15,657 nt of DNA from Anaerolineales bacterium (GTDB lineage: Bacteria; Chloroflexota; Anaerolineae; Anaerolineales; Villigracilaceae), in the NCBI GenBank assembly GCA_016789485.1, contig JAEURE010000032.1, positions 1 to 15,657 of the forward strand, read 5' to 3'. The position numbers were made by a program, and so were the translations under genes. How positions within the stretch are numbered: position 1 is the first letter of the stretch; each line of letters opens with the position of its first letter. Under the pieces are notes generated by a model, which worked only from the letters and a program-made list of their open reading frames with translations, was not told where the DNA came from and did no database searches. Below, in pieces: positions 7,178 to 13,624 of the stretch.

Positions 7178-7200
7178 CCGCGGGCTGAAAATGTCCGCGG
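7178..7200 (+). promoter_or_regulatory. Hairpin before rpmI
   Basis: CCGCGGGC (7178-7185) pairs with GTCCGCGG (7193-7200), 8 bp with one G-T pair and loop TGAAAAT, followed by TTAATTTT. It lies 13 bases before the rpmI Shine-Dalgarno (AAGGAG, 7215-7220). It resembles a weak terminator or attenuator; in E. coli the infC-rpmI gap holds L20 control elements, so a regulatory role is plausible. Confidence 0.5.
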
Positions 7201-7230
7201 TTAATTTTGTCTGAAAGGAGAACCCCAGCA

Positions 7231-7464
7231 ATGCCTCGCAAAGCAAAACCTGGAAAGAAATACAAGCTGAAGACCCACAAAGCGACATCCAAAAGATTTC
7301 GTTTGACCGGCTCCGGCCTACTCGTGCGAACGAAAGGTGGCAAAAGCCATTTGCGCCGCCGCACTTCTGACCGCACAAAGGCGTTATTGAGCGAGATGGT
7401 CCCAGTATTGGGCCGCAAGTTCATCAAGCGCATCAAGCGCCTTGCTCCAAACATGAAAGCCTAG
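7231..7464 (+). CDS. rpmI: Ribosomal protein bL35
   Basis: A small basic protein of the large ribosomal subunit. The 77 residues match the family throughout: MPRKAKPGKKYKLKTHKATS at the N-terminus, the core KRFRLTGSGLLVRTKGGKSHL, and the basic end KRIKRLAPNMKA. The ATG at 7231 follows AAGGAG (7215-7220) by 10 bases; a frame extension to 7207 would cross the ribosome binding site and is rejected. The length is slightly above the 64-66 residues common in the family, mainly at the C-terminus. It is the middle gene of the conserved order infC-rpmI-rplT. Confidence 0.97.
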   Translation: MPRKAKPGKKYKLKTHKATSKRFRLTGSGLLVRTKGGKSHLRRRTSDRTKALLSEMVPVLGRKFIKRIKRLAPNMKA

Positions 7465-7488
7465 TCTTTCAATCGTTATCCATTTTTT

Positions 7489-7536
7489 AGTTGCGGCTTT
7501 CGGGTGTGCGCAACTGGTGTAACTCACCGACGCCCG
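7489..7536 (+). promoter_or_regulatory. Candidate H-type pseudoknot before rplT
   Basis: Stem 1 is AGTTGCG (7489-7495) with CGCAACT (7509-7515). Stem 2 is CGGGTGT (7501-7507), located in the loop of stem 1, with ACGCCCG (7530-7536), one G-T pair. Each has 7 bp; loops are 5, 1 and 14 bases, compatible with a classical pseudoknot. The last loop can also form GGTG/CACC (7516-7519 with 7525-7528). The rplT Shine-Dalgarno lies 9 bases downstream. L20 autoregulates through a pseudoknot in E. coli, so this is a candidate L20 binding site. Confidence 0.55.
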
Positions 7537-7560
7537 CGAGTTTGCAGGAGGTAAAGTAAC

Positions 7561-7902
7561 ATGCGCGTAAAAAGAGGGCCTCACAGCCATCTACGTCACA
7601 AAAAAGTTTTGAAGATGACCAAGGGCCAACGCGGCTCGAAGCATCTTCTGTTCAGACGAGCGAACGAAGCGATGCTCAAGAGCTTGTGGTACGCCACCCG
7701 TGATCGCCGCGTACGCAAGCGCGATCTGCGCAAGTTGTGGATCGCCCGTATCAACGCTGCGGCCCGCTTGAACGGCACGACATACAGCAAGTTGGTGTCT
7801 GCGCTCAAGAAGGCGAATATCGAGCTCAATCGCAAGATGCTGGCTGATATCGCAGTCCGCAATCCGCAGGCATTCGCTGCGGTTGTGGCAAAAACAAAGT
7901 AA
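7561..7902 (+). CDS. rplT: Ribosomal protein bL20
   Basis: A large-subunit protein that binds 23S rRNA early and is needed for 50S assembly; in several bacteria it also represses its own operon by binding mRNA. The 113 residues fit the family length. The N-terminal basic extension [20 protein letters not shown] is followed by the helical core with [29 protein letters not shown] and the C-terminal domain with [17 protein letters not shown], the part that binds RNA in autoregulation. AGGAGGT (7546-7552) gives an ideal ribosome binding site. The 96-base gap after rpmI is longer than needed and contains the candidate pseudoknot. Confidence 0.98.
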   Translation: MRVKRGPHSHLRHKKVLKMTKGQRGSKHLLFRRANEAMLKSLWYATRDRRVRKRDLRKLWIARINAAARLNGTTYSKLVSALKKANIELNRKMLADIAVRNPQAFAAVVAKTK

Positions 7903-7906
7903 ATCG

Positions 7907-7942
7907 AATTTGGTCGGGATTTTTATCCCGACCAAATTTTTT
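7907..7942 (+). terminator. Strong terminator of the infC operon
   Basis: A perfect 14-bp stem (7907-7920 with 7925-7938) with loop TTTT and a continuing T-tract to 7942, starting 5 bases after the rplT stop. It closes the translation operon cleanly. Confidence 0.92.
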
Positions 7943-7961
7943 AAGGGGGTAAAATATAAAA

Positions 7962-8525
7962 ATGAATTCTGTTTTGGTGGAACGAGTTTTATCGACAGGC
8001 CAAACCCTCCAGGTTGCGCAAGGTGATATTACAGTTGACGAAGTGGATGCCATTGTCAACGCGGCAAATGAACATCTTCAGCATGGCGGCGGTGTAGCGT
8101 GGGCGATATCCAAGCGCGGCGGACCGTCTGTGCAGAAGGAAAGCGATGAGTGGGTCCGCAAGTATGGTCCCGTCCCTCACTCGCAGCCTGCGTGGACTTT
8201 GGGCGGGTTGCTGCCTGCGAAATACATCATCCACGCTGTTGGCCCCATCTGGGGTAATGGCGATGATGATAAAAAATTATCGTACGCTGTGACAGGTTCC
8301 CTGCGAGTGGCAGATGAGTTGAAATGCAAGTCGATTTCCATGCCAGCGATTTCAACAGGCATCTTCGGTTTCCCCAAAGACCGCGCGGCGGGAATCATTT
8401 TTTCTGCAATCGAAACCTATTTTACTGAAGTCAAAAGCTCAACCATTCAGACGGTTCGTCTGGTTTTATTTGACAAAGCAACTGTCCAGGTCTTTCTGGA
8501 TATTTGGGGTTCGACAAATTCATAA
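7962..8525 (+). CDS. Macrodomain protein (ADP-ribose binding)
   Basis: A 187-residue single macrodomain. The family binds ADP-ribose and often removes ADP-ribose from proteins or nucleic acids, or hydrolyses O-acetyl-ADP-ribose. Visible motifs are GDIT (21-24), IVNAANEHLQHGGGVAWAI (31-49) with the adenine/ribose contacts, AVGPIWGNG (92-100), and PAISTGIFGFP (128-138), the diphosphate-binding loop. The Asn and Gly-rich loops expected in active hydrolases of the MacroD/YmdB type are present. AAGGGGG (7943-7949) lies 12 bases before the ATG, a rather long spacing. The gene follows the terminator of the ribosomal operon and precedes an RNA methyltransferase by 36 bases. No ADP-ribosyltransferase partner is seen nearby, so its substrate is unknown. 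Confidence 0.92.
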   Translation: MNSVLVERVLSTGQTLQVAQGDITVDEVDAIVNAANEHLQHGGGVAWAISKRGGPSVQKESDEWVRKYGPVPHSQPAWTLGGLLPAKYIIHAVGPIWGNGDDDKKLSYAVTGSLRVADELKCKSISMPAISTGIFGFPKDRAAGIIFSAIETYFTEVKSSTIQTVRLVLFDKATVQVFLDIWGSTNS

Positions 8526-8530
8526 TTCAT

Positions 8531-8549
8531 CACTTCGGCAAGCTCAGTG
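8531..8549 (-). repeat. Short dispersed repeat-like element
   Basis: On the minus strand CACTGAGCTTGCCGAAGTG has 4-bp complementary ends (CACT/AGTG) with two possible G-A pairs inside. I recall closely similar elements, often with GTCGAAG, scattered between genes in environmental bacterial genomes; only one copy is seen in this window, so this rests on memory. Confidence 0.4.
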
Positions 8550-8561
8550 CAGGCCTTTCCC

Positions 8562-9338
8562 ATGATCACTTCCAACCATAACCCAAAGATAAAACTTATC
8601 CGCGCATTACTTAGCCGCGCAAGAGACCGCCGCGAAGCGGGCGCATTTGTCGTGGAAGGCGTGCGGCTGGTGGAAGAAGCGGTCAATGCAAATTGGCCAA
8701 TGCGTTTTGTTTTATTCGACGAGTCGCTCAGCGAGAGGGGCAGATCGAAAATTGAAAGTCTAATGTCCCTTGGCGTGGATGTGGAGGAAGTTTCCACGAG
8801 CGTGATGAAAGCCATCAGCGAGACGGAAACTCCGCAAGGCATTTTGGCAGTTCTCAATGAATTCCAACTCCCGACCCCAGAATCTCCCAATTTCATCCTT
8901 ATCCCTGACCAGATCCGTGACCCAGGCAACCTTGGCACCTTGCTCCGCTCCGCCGCTGCGACAGGCGTAGGAGCTGTCTTGGTCCCGCCTGAGACAACAG
9001 ACGCCTTCGCTCCAAAGGTGCTCCGCTCTGGGATGGGAGCGCATTTCAAATTGCCCATCCATTCCACAAATTGGGAAGAAATCGAGCGAATCGTGAAGTC
9101 CACGAATTTGCAGGTTCTGATTGCAGACATGGATGGTCAATCGTGCTGGGAAATTGATTTGCGTCAGCCCGTTGCTTTAATCATTGGCAGTGAGGCGGAA
9201 GGCGCGAGTGAGTCCGCGCAAAAGCTGGCGAATAGAAAAATTAGCATTCCCATGTCTGGGATGGTGGAGTCTTTGAATGCAGGCGTGGCCGGGGCTGTGT
9301 TGATGTTTGAGGTAGTGAGACAGCGTTCACACAACTGA
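8562..9338 (+). CDS. SpoU/TrmH-family RNA 2'-O-methyltransferase
   Basis: An S-adenosylmethionine-dependent enzyme with a knotted SPOUT fold that methylates ribose 2'-OH in rRNA or tRNA. The 258 residues hold an N-terminal substrate-binding domain (about 5-100, with AFVVEGVRLVEEAV and TETPQGILAV) and the catalytic domain: motif 1 DQIRDPGNLGTLLRSAAATG (116-135), motif 2 ALIIGSEAEG (205-214) and motif 3 ISIPMSGMVESLNAGVAGAV (227-246). Glu and Asn in these motifs are the usual catalytic and cofactor residues. The pattern fits the RlmB/TsnR branch; the target nucleotide cannot be told. I chose ATG 8562, giving MITSNHNPKIKLIRAL, over an in-frame GTG at 8547 that lies inside a repeat-like element. 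Neither has a strong Shine-Dalgarno. Confidence 0.92.
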   Translation: MITSNHNPKIKLIRALLSRARDRREAGAFVVEGVRLVEEAVNANWPMRFVLFDESLSERGRSKIESLMSLGVDVEEVSTSVMKAISETETPQGILAVLNEFQLPTPESPNFILIPDQIRDPGNLGTLLRSAAATGVGAVLVPPETTDAFAPKVLRSGMGAHFKLPIHSTNWEEIERIVKSTNLQVLIADMDGQSCWEIDLRQPVALIIGSEAEGASESAQKLANRKISIPMSGMVESLNAGVAGAVLMFEVVRQRSHN

Positions 9339-9346
9339 GGAAAACA

Positions 9347-10564
9347 ATGAAAATCCGATCCATCACATATTTTTGCGACCCGAAATTTCCGCTTGAAGAA
9401 AAAATCCTGCAAGATGCAGGACGTTTTTTATCCAAGGCAAAGGCGGCTTATGAGGCGGCTGGCTACGAAGTGCAGACGGTGCGAATAGCGACGATCCCTT
9501 TTCCGAAATTGCTTGGCGGCAGCCATATTGACGAATTACCCAACTACGCAAATCAGTTTGCAAAGTCCATGAAAGATGCGGGAATTTTTTATGCAGCCCT
9601 GGGACCAGCATTGCCGGAATTTCCGCGCAGTTATCAGGTCATTCCAGAAGCCATTGCCGCAAGCGAGGATATTTTCTTCAGCGGCATGATGGCAAATGAA
9701 AACACTATTCACATGGCAGGAGTTAAAGCCTGCGCAGAGATCATCGTTAAATGCGCCCCGCTCGACCCGAATGGATTTGCAAACCTGAAATTTGCCGCGC
9801 TGGCAAATGTCCGCGCCGGGGCGCCATTCTTCCCAGCCGCTTATCACAATGATAACGAGCCAGCGTTTGCAATTGCAGTGGAGTCTGCTGATGTGGCGGT
9901 GAATGCTTTTGCGGGGCAATCAACTTTGGACGAGGGACGAAGCGCTCTTATCGCCGAGATCACAAAACACGGTCAAGCCATTGCTAAAATAGCGAATACC
10001 GAATTATCGAATACCCGTTTCAACGGCATTGATTTTTCGCTAGCGCCCTTTCCCGATGATGCGCATTCACTCGGCGGCGCAGTTGAAAATATGGGCGTGC
10101 AAAAAATTGGGTTGCATGGCTCGCTTGCATCCGCCGCGATTTTGACCGAAGCCATTGAGCGAGCAGATTTTCCGCACATCGGTTTCAATGGTTTCATGCA
10201 ACCGGTGCTCGAAGATACCATCCTTGCAAAACGAGCCGCTGAAGGCACTCTCACTATCAAAGATGCTTTGCTTTATTCTGCCGTTTGCGGCACGGGGTTG
10301 GATACGATCCCTCTGCCCGGAGATACCACTGCGGATCAAATTTCCCCGCTTCTGCTTGACCTGTGCGCCCTGGCATTGCGATTGGATAAACCGCTCACCG
10401 CGCGGCTGATGCCTGTTCCCGGCAAACGGGCAGGAGACCCCACTGAATTTGATTTTGCCTTCTTTGCCAACAGCAAAGTGATGAGATTGGATTCGGAACC
10501 ATTAGGTCTGCCTTTGGGCCGCAACGAAAATTTTTCACTACAAACAAAACTTCCCAGGTCATAG
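9347..10564 (+). CDS. DUF711 family protein (PFL-like fold)
   Basis: A 405-residue soluble protein of the DUF711/UPF0210 family, whose known structures resemble the barrel of pyruvate formate-lyase-type glycyl radical enzymes but whose reaction is unknown. Family features are the N-terminal MKIRSITYFCDP, ANENTIHMAG (116-125), the GGAVENMGVQKIGLHGS segment (243-259) and SAVCGTGLDTIPLPGDT (311-327) with the conserved Cys314. No glycyl-radical loop is evident. It starts 8 bases after the methyltransferase stop, with GAGG overlapping that stop region as ribosome binding site, so both are co-translated from one mRNA. The stop codon lies in the loop of the terminator hairpin. The family assignment is from memory of its motifs; function stays open. 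Confidence 0.85.
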   Translation: MKIRSITYFCDPKFPLEEKILQDAGRFLSKAKAAYEAAGYEVQTVRIATIPFPKLLGGSHIDELPNYANQFAKSMKDAGIFYAALGPALPEFPRSYQVIPEAIAASEDIFFSGMMANENTIHMAGVKACAEIIVKCAPLDPNGFANLKFAALANVRAGAPFFPAAYHNDNEPAFAIAVESADVAVNAFAGQSTLDEGRSALIAEITKHGQAIAKIANTELSNTRFNGIDFSLAPFPDDAHSLGGAVENMGVQKIGLHGSLASAAILTEAIERADFPHIGFNGFMQPVLEDTILAKRAAEGTLTIKDALLYSAVCGTGLDTIPLPGDTTADQISPLLLDLCALALRLDKPLTARLMPVPGKRAGDPTEFDFAFFANSKVMRLDSEPLGLPLGRNENFSLQTKLPRS

Positions 10565-10578
10565 GCCTGGGAAGTTTT
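10546..10578. terminator. Bidirectional terminator, DUF711 / GNAT genes
   Basis: A 13-bp perfect stem (10546-10558 with 10566-10578), AAAACTTCCCAGG with its complement, and a 7-base loop that contains the DUF711 stop codon TAG. T-rich stretches follow on both strands, so it serves both convergent genes. Confidence 0.88.
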
Positions 10579-10601
10579 GTTTCGTTCCATATCAGGCTTA
10601 T

Positions 10602-11366
10602 TCAGGGCTTCAGGTAATATGCCTGATACGTGCCGGTTGAAATGTACCCCAATTTTTCAGCCAGCCTGCAAGACTCAGGATTTGCAGCGTCCCAGTGAGC
10701 ATCCATGTTGTTTTCCAGACACCACCTAACCAAATTTGCAGAAAGAGCAGTTGCAAGGCCTTGCCGCCGATGATCTTCCGAGACAAACAAACTTATTTCA
10801 ATCCCCTGATTGCAAACCAGCGAAGAATATGCAGATCCAATAACCTCGCCGTTTTTCTCGGCATAATACCCAATACCGCGTTCCATGAAATCAGAAGGGG
10901 AGTCAAAATCCGAGATGTCAATAAAGTGGTCTTGCCCTTGTACCCTTTCCAGCAAGGCAATGTCCATTTGTTTAATATCATGGACGGATTTCCGACAAAA
11001 CTGCTGAACGTTTTCAAGAGACAGTCTCTCTGACGAAAAGCTGTATCGCTCAAAGGCAACGAGGCGCTCACCGTACAACTTCCTGCACTCTTCGACCCAA
11101 CCAGGAGAAGCCGACATAAACAGGTTATAAGGTTTGATGTCTTTTAGCATGACCTGCCCGCCTACGCCAAAGGCATCTCCAGCAAGATAAAAGAACGGTC
11201 CGATCAGTATTTTGAAAGCAGAAGGGTTTTCCGCATTGTCCACAAAGGCTTCTCCCATGTAAGCTTCAAGAACACACTCAATGGACATATCGACGCGTGG
11301 CACATTCCTGAATGCTTTTGCCAGGTTAATGCGATTTACTTTTGTAAGTGGGTACTCTGCGATCAT
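10602..11366 (-). CDS. GNAT-family N-acetyltransferase
   Basis: A predicted cytoplasmic acetyl-CoA-dependent acetyltransferase of 254 residues. The C-terminal half (about 110-250) is a GNAT fold: IGYYAEKNGEVIGSAYSSL, then ISLFVSEDHRRQGLATALSA (191-210) with the pyrophosphate-binding R-x-x-G-x-A pattern, and WDAANPESCRLAEKLGYISTG. The N-terminal half (1-105) matches the two-part layout of the ZmaR-like GNAT group (Pfam GNAT_acetyltran), which includes an antibiotic self-resistance enzyme; the real substrate is unknown. I chose ATG 11366 because GGAGAG lies just before it. This start overlaps the stop of the preceding regulator gene as ATGA, so translation is coupled. It is the last gene of a three-gene cassette. 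Confidence 0.85.
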   Translation of the reverse strand: MIAEYPLTKVNRINLAKAFRNVPRVDMSIECVLEAYMGEAFVDNAENPSAFKILIGPFFYLAGDAFGVGGQVMLKDIKPYNLFMSASPGWVEECRKLYGERLVAFERYSFSSERLSLENVQQFCRKSVHDIKQMDIALLERVQGQDHFIDISDFDSPSDFMERGIGYYAEKNGEVIGSAYSSLVCNQGIEISLFVSEDHRRQGLATALSANLVRWCLENNMDAHWDAANPESCRLAEKLGYISTGTYQAYYLKP

Positions 11367-11920
11367 GATTCTCTCCAATAGTCTCCACCGCCGCCTTCGC
11401 GTTTCATCAAACCGAATCCAACCAGTTCACGCCGCAAAGATGCAGTATCTTCGTGATAGCGGCTCAATATCTCGTTAACTTTTTTCTCGCTATATCGTTT
11501 ATTAACTTCAAAAGCTTTCACCACGTAACGCAAAATAGCTTCCAGTTTTTTGCGTTGGGCAGGGATGGTTTTCAGGCTGCCGTCCTTGCGAGTGTAATCT
11601 TTGATCATCTTATTGTCATAGGCGCCAGCATCCACATCCACAACAGAAGCGGCTAGATTCTCCTGCGAAAAAATATTACGGGATTTCGCCTCAAGCACTT
11701 TTTCATCCAGTTGATAGACGTTATAGTAGCTGTCCGCCCTGGCGCTGACCAAGCCGATTTGTGAAAGCTTTGAAAGATGATGTGAGACTGTGGAAGCCTT
11801 GAGATCGAGCAGCACAGCAAGTTCCTCCACGCTGTAGGGCTGCTGAGCAAGCAAGCCAATGATCTTAAGACGGTTCGCGTCTGAGAGAGCCTTGAAGAAA
11901 GCAATAAGCTCTTCGCTCAT
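11363..11920 (-). CDS. ArsR-type HTH regulator with DUF2087 domain (second copy)
   Basis: A 185-residue DNA-binding regulator. Residues 5-60 are a winged helix of ArsR type, FFKALSDANRLKIIGLLAQQ and the recognition helix region KASTVSHHLSKLSQIGLV. The ArsR metal site ELCVCD is absent (SVEELAVLL instead), so it is unlikely to sense metals. Residues 110-183 are a DUF2087 domain ending YSEKKVNEILSRYHEDTASL, LRRELVGFGLMKR and DYWR. It is a paralogue of the preceding gene. Its ATG overlaps the stop of that gene as ATGA with GAAGG upstream, and its own stop overlaps the GNAT start in the same way, so the three proteins should be made in fixed proportion. The ligand is unknown. Confidence 0.9.
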   Translation of the reverse strand: MSEELIAFFKALSDANRLKIIGLLAQQPYSVEELAVLLDLKASTVSHHLSKLSQIGLVSARADSYYNVYQLDEKVLEAKSRNIFSQENLAASVVDVDAGAYDNKMIKDYTRKDGSLKTIPAQRKKLEAILRYVVKAFEVNKRYSEKKVNEILSRYHEDTASLRRELVGFGLMKREGGGGDYWRES

Positions 11921-12465
11921 TTAGTACCTTCTTTTACTCTCCAATAACGCGAGCCGTCACTTTCGCGGGCGAACATACCTGCATCCACAAGGTCACGGCG
12001 CAGACCGGCTGTATCTTCGTTGAAGCGTCGCAAAATAGTATTGACTTCCTTCTCGGTATAGTTTTTATTGAATTCGAAGAATTCAATAAGGTAATTTAAG
12101 ATCACCTGCAACTTTGGCGGAGAGGGGATTTGCTTTATGCTGCCATCTGCATTGAGATGGGCCTTCAATATTTTTCTGGATTTTTCATCCAATGTTTCAG
12201 GCGGGACATAAGACGGGCGCATCTCAGCCAATTTCTTCTTGGCAAGCACAGCAAGTTTGTCATTATTGAGGGTGTACACTCCATCAGCCTGGGCGACGAC
12301 TCCAATAAACTCCAAAAATCCCAAATGGGTCAGGGAATCCTTCACTGAAAGTTTCAGGCGGGCAGCGATCTCCGTACGGGTGGCAGATGCCTGCGAGAGC
12401 AGGCCAATGATCCGCAGGCGGTCCGGGTTGGACATGGCTTTTACAAAATCGAGCATTTCGTTCAT
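11917..12465 (-). CDS. ArsR-type HTH regulator with DUF2087 domain (first copy)
   Basis: The promoter-proximal regulator of the cassette, 182 residues. The winged helix is at residues 5-60 (FVKAMSNPDRLRIIGLLSQA, then TRTEIAARLKLSVKDSLTHL), with the recognition helix diverged from its paralogue: SVKDSLTHLGFLEF instead of the more standard STVSHHLSKLSQI. DUF2087 spans about 105-177, with YTEKEVNTILRRFNEDTAGL and RYWRV. No metal-binding cysteines are present. The different recognition helices suggest that the two copies either read different half-sites or work as a heterodimer; this is inference. GGAAG lies 7 bases before the ATG. Just upstream, the promoter is overlapped by a long palindrome, the probable operator. 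Confidence 0.9.
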   Translation of the reverse strand: MNEMLDFVKAMSNPDRLRIIGLLSQASATRTEIAARLKLSVKDSLTHLGFLEFIGVVAQADGVYTLNNDKLAVLAKKKLAEMRPSYVPPETLDEKSRKILKAHLNADGSIKQIPSPPKLQVILNYLIEFFEFNKNYTEKEVNTILRRFNEDTAGLRRDLVDAGMFARESDGSRYWRVKEGTK

Positions 12466-12478
12466 TTTTCACTTCCGT

Positions 12479-12510
12479 AAATCTAATTTGATATGTATCG
12501 AATTAGATTT
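12479..12510. promoter_or_regulatory. Palindromic operator of the ArsR-DUF2087 cassette
   Basis: The arms AATCTAATT (12480-12488) and AATTAGATT (12501-12509) are perfect inverted repeats, extended by an outer A/T pair and the inner pair GATA/TATC. In all, 28 of 32 positions are symmetric. It covers the right edge of the -10 box and the expected transcription start, the position of a repressor site. Confidence 0.8.
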
Positions 12511-12535
12511 TAGAGGCATATCCGCCTTTTGTCAA
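12507..12535 (-). promoter_or_regulatory. Promoter of the ArsR-DUF2087-GNAT cassette
   Basis: On the minus strand TTGACA (complement of 12530-12535) and TAAAAT (complement of 12507-12512) are 17 bases apart, a near-consensus sigma-70-type promoter. The start would fall near 12500, in the middle of the palindrome, about 35 bases before the first ATG. Confidence 0.85.
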
Positions 12536-12612
12536 GAGGGTGACTGGAAGACGGGGCAGGTGGCGGCGGAGAAGGAAGCGAAGCGTCCAAATGAGTGCGG
12601 TGTTGTATGAGT

Positions 12613-12618
12613 TATAAT
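12613..12618 (+). promoter_or_regulatory. Candidate -10 box for ilvE
   Basis: A perfect TATAAT lies 38 bases before the ilvE start codon. No convincing -35 is found 16-18 bases upstream. The 191-base gap (12466-12656) therefore carries divergent promoters: the strong regulated one to the left and this one to the right. Confidence 0.45.
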
Positions 12619-12656
12619 TTCAAAAGAAACAATTCAACTTAATTTTGGAGGTGTCA

Positions 12657-13577
12657 GTGGATCTCACAAAACATGCTTTCTTTGAAGGAAAGATCGTTCC
12701 TTTAAGAGATGCAAAGATCAACATAGCCACACATGGCTTTTTATATGGTACCGCCGTATTCGGTGGCATGCGGGCATATTGGAACGAAGAGAAGAAACGT
12801 CTCTTCGTTTTTCGTCCCTACGACCATTTTCGCCGTTTATTGAATTCGGGAAAAATGATGGCGATGAGCATTCCATACGATGAGGAAAGTTTGACCCAAC
12901 TCACCCTGGATATGCTGCGAACAGATAACTGGCAGCAGGATGTATACCTGCGCCCCACCATTTACAAGTCAGACATGGGCATTGGCGTACGCCTGCACGA
13001 TCTAAAGGATGAGTTTTGCATGTTCGTGATGGCCTTCGAAAAATATGTCAAGAACGACACGAACGCGCATGTGACTTTTTCTTCATGGCGGCGCATTGAC
13101 GATAACGTCATTCCAGCGCGCGGCAAGGTAGCGGGCGCCTACGCAAACTCGGCGCTGATCAAAACAGATGCAAACCGCGCAGGGTTTGACGAGGCAATTG
13201 TGCTCGACCAGAATGGACATGTCTCGGAAGGTTCCGCGATGAATATTTTCATGGTTCGCGACGGAGCGCTCGTGACTCCGCCGGTAACAGATAATATTCT
13301 CGAGGGCATCACCCGCCGCTCAATCATTGAGCTCGCGCGCAACGAACTTGGCATCCCAGTCGTGGAACGCTCCATTGACCGTACGGAAGTGTTCATTGCC
13401 GAGGAAATGTTCATGACGGGCACTGCCGCCCAAGTGGTGGCAGTGACTCAGATCGATCATCGTCCTGTGGGCATTGGCTCCATGGGACCCATCACAACAA
13501 AACTGCGCAATTTATTCGATGACATAGTGCGCGCAAAACATCCAAAATATCAAAATTGGAGTGTCGAAGTAAATTAG
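12657..13577 (+). CDS. ilvE: Branched-chain amino acid aminotransferase
   Basis: A PLP enzyme that interconverts leucine, isoleucine and valine with their 2-oxo acids using glutamate/2-oxoglutarate, the last biosynthetic step. The 306 residues are of fold-type IV: THGFLYGTAVFGGMRAY (25-41), YLRPTIYKSDMGIGV, the PLP Lys157 in ARGKVAGAYANSALIK (154-169), GFDEAIVLDQNGHVSEGSAM and NILEGITRRSIIELA, then EMFMTGTAAQVV. The length is close to the 309 residues of E. coli IlvE, and the N-terminal signature separates it from D-amino acid aminotransferase and aminodeoxychorismate lyase. I chose GTG 12657 because GGAGG (12647-12651) lies 5 bases before it; the in-frame TTG at 12645 overlaps that site. The gene stands alone between its -10 box and a terminator. 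Confidence 0.95.
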   Translation: MDLTKHAFFEGKIVPLRDAKINIATHGFLYGTAVFGGMRAYWNEEKKRLFVFRPYDHFRRLLNSGKMMAMSIPYDEESLTQLTLDMLRTDNWQQDVYLRPTIYKSDMGIGVRLHDLKDEFCMFVMAFEKYVKNDTNAHVTFSSWRRIDDNVIPARGKVAGAYANSALIKTDANRAGFDEAIVLDQNGHVSEGSAMNIFMVRDGALVTPPVTDNILEGITRRSIIELARNELGIPVVERSIDRTEVFIAEEMFMTGTAAQVVAVTQIDHRPVGIGSMGPITTKLRNLFDDIVRAKHPKYQNWSVEVN

Positions 13578-13589
13578 CCGACTGCAAAC

Positions 13590-13624
13590 AAATCCGCCGC
13601 AAAATTTTTTTGCGGCGGATTTTT
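13590..13624. terminator. Bidirectional terminator, ilvE / membrane protein
   Basis: AATCCGCCGCAAAA (13591-13604) pairs with TTTTGCGGCGGATT (13608-13621), a 14-bp stem with loop TTT. T-rich stretches lie on both sides. On the minus strand it starts at the stop codon of the membrane-protein gene, so it ends both convergent units. Confidence 0.9.

Noticed and set aside
8547..8561. GTG 8547 as start of the methyltransferase
   Set aside because: It falls inside the repeat-like element and adds only MQAFP, which the family does not require.
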